Positions 53,279 through 53,452 of a stretch of DNA of 53,452 nt are shown piece by piece. This DNA comes from Aliivibrio_A kagoshimensis. Its GTDB lineage: Bacteria > Pseudomonadota > Gammaproteobacteria > Enterobacterales > Vibrionaceae. The position numbers and the translations under genes were made by a program. Positions within the stretch are counted from its first letter, which is position 1. The number at the start of each line of letters is the position of its first letter. The notes beneath the pieces are model-generated. The model did not search any database. It had not been told where the DNA came from and was given only the letters and a program-made list of their open reading frames with translations. The stretch lies in contig NZ_JAKJSQ010000025.1 of assembly GCF_050337105.1 (NCBI RefSeq), forward strand, positions 1 through 53,452, in the 5' to 3' direction.

Positions 53279-53452
53279 AGTATCCTTAAAGAAAAGAGGA
53301 GAGAGTATTGGTATATTTTATGCGGTATTAGCAGTTTTGTTGAGTGTTTTATGATAATTTTTGTTAATAAATATAAAAAAACCGCTATAATTAGTATGTT
53401 GCTCGGTATATTTTATCATCCAATTTTCAGCGCGTAGAGTATAAGATACAGC
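53279..53452. other. Upstream region of fhs, window end
   Basis: This AT-rich stretch has no convincing gene. The 12-mer GGTATATTTTAT occurs twice (53310-53321 and 53405-53416). A 63-codon frame on the plus strand starts inside the fhs gene and is not believed to be a gene. Confidence 0.4.

Noticed and set aside
53310..53416. Two copies of GGTATATTTTAT upstream of fhs
   Set aside because: A 12-mer of A/T in an AT-rich region can recur by chance; no symmetry and no known binding protein matched.
53246..53437. 63-codon plus-strand frame at the end of the window
   Set aside because: It begins antisense within fhs and continues into AT-rich upstream DNA; no ribosome site. It probably is chance.

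Overview
The window looks like ordinary chromosomal DNA of a gamma-proteobacterium of the Vibrionaceae, most likely a Vibrio. Evidence is the low-to-moderate GC content, the gene set, and gene orders typical of the group: mnmC/fabB divergent; pdxB-asd-fimV-truA-accD-folC-dedD-cvpA-purF; ybaN-apt-dnaX-ybaB-recR; pta/ackA/yfbV; and a pgtA-pgtB-pgtC / pgtP / pyruvate kinase locus. The species cannot be named from sequence reading alone. I saw no tRNA, rRNA, CRISPR array, IS element, prophage or integron. This is a core-metabolism region with a few accessory genes, and I found no clearly undescribed defence or mobile system.

Layout. 1-2.2 kb: chemoreceptor (5' end broken by a 47-bp tandem duplication at the window edge) and a secreted EF-hand protein. 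2.3-6.3 kb: YhcH-family protein, then an AcoR-like sigma-54 activator divergent from an AldB-type aldehyde dehydrogenase; the dehydrogenase has a near-consensus -24/-12 promoter and a cluster of GAACAG boxes upstream. 6.4-9.7 kb: mnmC and fabB. 9.8-10.8 kb: membrane acyltransferase. 10.9-22.7 kb: pdxB, asd, fimV, truA, accD, folC, dedD, cvpA, purF, with a PurR box before cvpA. 22.7-26.9 kb: MFS transporter, LysR regulator, RssB-like regulator, an unlisted 46-aa membrane microprotein and a DUF454 protein. 26.9-30.8 kb: apt, dnaX (with a candidate programmed frameshift site), ybaB, recR. 30.8-35.0 kb: pta, ackA, yfbV. 35.3-38.1 kb: a three-gene ABC importer of the TrpX/ABC_sub_bind class. 38.3-42.5 kb: ClC antiporter, HNH protein, PsiE-like membrane protein, ChaN-like lipoprotein, rlmA. 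42.6-50.8 kb: phosphoglycerate sensing and uptake (PgtA, PgtB, PgtC, PgtP) and a pyruvate kinase. 50.9-53.3 kb: yfbU and fhs.

Working together. Several loci meet at the PEP-pyruvate-acetyl-CoA-acetate node: phosphoglycerate/PEP uptake, pyruvate kinase, Pta-AckA acetate metabolism, AldB oxidation of acetaldehyde to acetate, and AccD/FabB drawing acetyl-CoA into fatty acids. PurF, Apt, FolC and Fhs concern purine and one-carbon metabolism. The most distinctive observations are: the regulatory architecture before aldB; PgtA lacking all sigma-54 and ATPase signature motifs; nested alternative hairpins between pgtP and the pyruvate kinase; the heptamer of A in dnaX with a -1 frame stop; 114-bp repeats in fimV; and the overlooked 46-aa ORF.
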